Source: an uncultured Lachnospiraceae bacterium (lineage in GTDB: Bacteria > Bacillota > Clostridia > Lachnospirales > Lachnospiraceae). From it: DNA of 5,146 nt. A program made the position numbers and the translations under genes. The stretch spans positions 1-5,146 of the forward strand of contig URRQ01000077.1 in the NCBI GenBank assembly GCA_900550235.1. The letters run 5' to 3'. Under the pieces are notes generated by a model. The model did no database searches. It was not told the origin of the DNA and worked only from the letters and a program-made list of their open reading frames with translations. How positions within the stretch are numbered: the first letter of the stretch is position 1; every line of letters starts with the position of its first letter. Of the stretch, positions 4,245-5,146 are shown piece after piece.

Positions 4245-4971
4245 CGAAACCCGCCGCAAACTGGAAGAGCTGAGTCTCAGCGAATTTATACAGGCACTGG
4301 AGCTACAAGAAAAAGAGCCTACATATCAAACATTATCATTTGAGGAACGTTTACAACTGATCGTGGATTATACCTATCAGGAAAAATATACCAACAAAGT
4401 AAAACGTTTAAGTAAAATGGCAAAATTCCGATATCCGCAGGCTTGCATTGAGGATATCTACTATACTGACAGACAACTTGATAGAAATAAGATTTTATCT
4501 CTTTCTACCTGTCAGTTCATGAATACAAATACAAATATCATTATTGATGGATTCACCGGTTCAGGTAAAACATTCCTTGCATGTGCTCTTGGAAAATCCG
4601 CATGCAAACTTGGATACAGAACAAGATATATTCGTATGCCTGATTTACTTCAATTACACGATGAGGCAGCAACCACTGTTACTGGTGTATCAAAACTCCT
4701 CAAAAAATTTGAAGGGTATACACTTCTTATTATTGATGAATGGTTGATTGACGAGCTTTCACGTCAGCAAGAGCATTTCCTTTTTGAACTTGTGGAGCGC
4801 CGCCATACAGATAAAAGCACCATTCTTTGTACCCAGTATCGTATTGAGGATTGGCATGCAAGACTCGGCGGAAGCATCCATGCGGATGCTATTATTGACC
4901 GTATTGTAAATAATTCTGTCCATATCTATGCCGGAGAATTAAACATGCGAAAAGTTAAAAATACACCATAA
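4234..4971 (+). CDS. istB: IS21-family helper ATPase IstB
   Basis: This 245-aa AAA+ ATPase is the IstB partner that assembles on target DNA and activates IstA for transposition. An N-terminal helical domain (RRKLEELSLSEFIQALELQE, and FEERLQLIVDYTY) is followed by Walker A GFTGSGKT (106-113), then LACALGKSACKLGYRTRYI. Walker B LLIIDEW (164-170) and a likely sensor segment (STILCTQY) come next. The C-terminal region HADAIIDRIVNNSVHIYAGE matches the usual IstB end. The length is typical, and no frameshift or missing motif is seen. It is probably translated by coupling from istA. With istA lacking its catalytic core, this IstB has no active partner within the element, though it could serve a complete relative elsewhere in the genome. 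Confidence 0.93.
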   Translation: MINNETRRKLEELSLSEFIQALELQEKEPTYQTLSFEERLQLIVDYTYQEKYTNKVKRLSKMAKFRYPQACIEDIYYTDRQLDRNKILSLSTCQFMNTNTNIIIDGFTGSGKTFLACALGKSACKLGYRTRYIRMPDLLQLHDEAATTVTGVSKLLKKFEGYTLLIIDEWLIDELSRQQEHFLFELVERRHTDKSTILCTQYRIEDWHARLGGSIHADAIIDRIVNNSVHIYAGELNMRKVKNTP

Positions 4972-4990
4972 ATATACTATTGTGCGTCTG

Positions 4991-5005
4991 CCACCTTACA
5001 GGTGG
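4991..5005 (+). repeat. Short hairpin after istB
   Basis: CCACCT (4991-4996) pairs with AGGTGG (5000-5005) around a 3-nt loop, 19 bp after the istB stop. There is no T-run after it, so it is at best a weak terminator. Confidence 0.4.
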
Positions 5006-5023
5006 AACTGAACAGCGTATTAC

Positions 5024-5087
5024 TGGTACGATTCCCACGGATTGTAGGTATTGTTATCTGCGATTCGTGGTACGAATCGTACGGAAT
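5024..5087 (+). repeat. Right-end direct repeats and palindrome of the IS
   Basis: TGGTACGAnTCnnACGGAnT occurs at 5024-5043 and again at 5068-5087. Overlapping the second copy, CGATTCGT (5061-5068) and ACGAATCG (5072-5079) form an 8-bp palindrome around GGT. These are the right-hand counterparts of the left-end sites and probable IstA-binding repeats. Confidence 0.55.
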
Positions 5088-5093
5088 AATCAA
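5082..5093 (-). repeat. Right terminal inverted repeat of the IS21 element
   Basis: CGGAATAATCAA is the exact reverse complement of 3448-3459. The match is the main evidence for the right boundary of the element. Confidence 0.7.
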
Positions 5094-5146
5094 GATATTT
5101 ATCTGGTACTGGTTTACGGTATTACAGAACATCCAATGATGCTTGC
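5094..5146. other. Right flank outside the IS
   Basis: No gene is recognisable in this short end. It contains GGTACTGGTTTACGG (5105-5119), loosely like the internal IS right-end repeats, so the true boundary could lie further right than the inverted repeat suggests. Confidence 0.35.

Larger units (their letters stand above)
3448..5093 (+). mobile_element. IS21-family insertion sequence with internally deleted istA
   Basis: The ends share TTGATTATTCCG (3448-3459) and its exact complement at 5082-5093. Similarity continues inward (left CGGATACCA at 3465-3473, right reverse-complement TTCGTACCA), and the termini read TG...CA as in IS21. Inside are repeated putative transposase-binding sites at both ends, a hairpin before istA, a shortened istA and an istB. 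The length is about 1.65 kb against about 2-2.5 kb for full elements, matching loss of most of istA. I see no convincing 4-8 bp target duplication next to either end (left flank ...TTATCAA, right flank GATATTT...). That is compatible with an old or rearranged insertion, or with ends a few bases from where I place them. Confidence 0.78.

Noticed and set aside
4544..4747. 67-codon open frame on the plus strand
   Set aside because: Out-of-frame shadow of istB across its Walker motifs.

Overview
The window is AT-rich, with strong purine-rich Shine-Dalgarno (SD) sites (for example AAAGGAGG at 3621-3628) and an IS21-type insertion sequence. This fits a low-GC Firmicute, most likely a gut-type Clostridia/Lachnospiraceae member. 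The placement is inferred from style and gene families, not from a marker gene.

Left part (about 190-2790, + strand) is a complete-looking retron-type cassette. It starts with a possible promoter (190-217) and a phosphoribosyltransferase-fold protein (308-1192). A 94-aa probable winged-helix protein follows (1185-1469), overlapping the first gene by 8 bp. Next comes a non-coding RNA of about 230 nt (about 1482-1711) bounded by a perfect 15-bp inverted repeat, the retron a1/a2 pair. Between the arms lie two msr-like hairpins and three msd-like hairpins, one of them a perfect 16-bp stem. The reverse transcriptase follows (1720-2751) and has YADD, a DIKDFY motif A, NxxxH and VTG retron signatures. 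A 16-bp stem that contains the RT stop codon closes the unit. By analogy with characterised retrons, the RT makes an msDNA from the ncRNA. The RT-msDNA complex would hold the phosphoribosyltransferase/winged-helix effector in check until phage infection disturbs it. That mechanism is inference; the gene set and RNA architecture are visible.

The RNA gene is tightly packed against its neighbours. An extended -10 promoter (TGATATAAT) uses the stop codon of the winged-helix gene and would start transcription at a1. The a2 arm carries the SD of the RT gene, so folding of the ncRNA may limit RT translation.

Middle part (2791-3447) is a patchwork. It holds a short frameshifted remnant of a UDP-N-acetylglucosamine 2-epimerase (WecB-like) on the minus strand, then an intact 130-aa two-helix membrane protein on the minus strand that I cannot assign.

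Right part (about 3448-5093) is an IS21-family element with matching terminal inverted repeats, repeated transposase-binding-like sites inside both ends, and an apparently intact istB (4234-4971). The istA gene keeps its SD and what looks like its native first 15 codons. These are joined in frame to the C-terminal Mu-transposase-like domain, so the DDE catalytic core is gone. The element therefore looks non-autonomous. Its left end sits 27 bp upstream of the membrane-protein start codon and may have separated that gene from its promoter.
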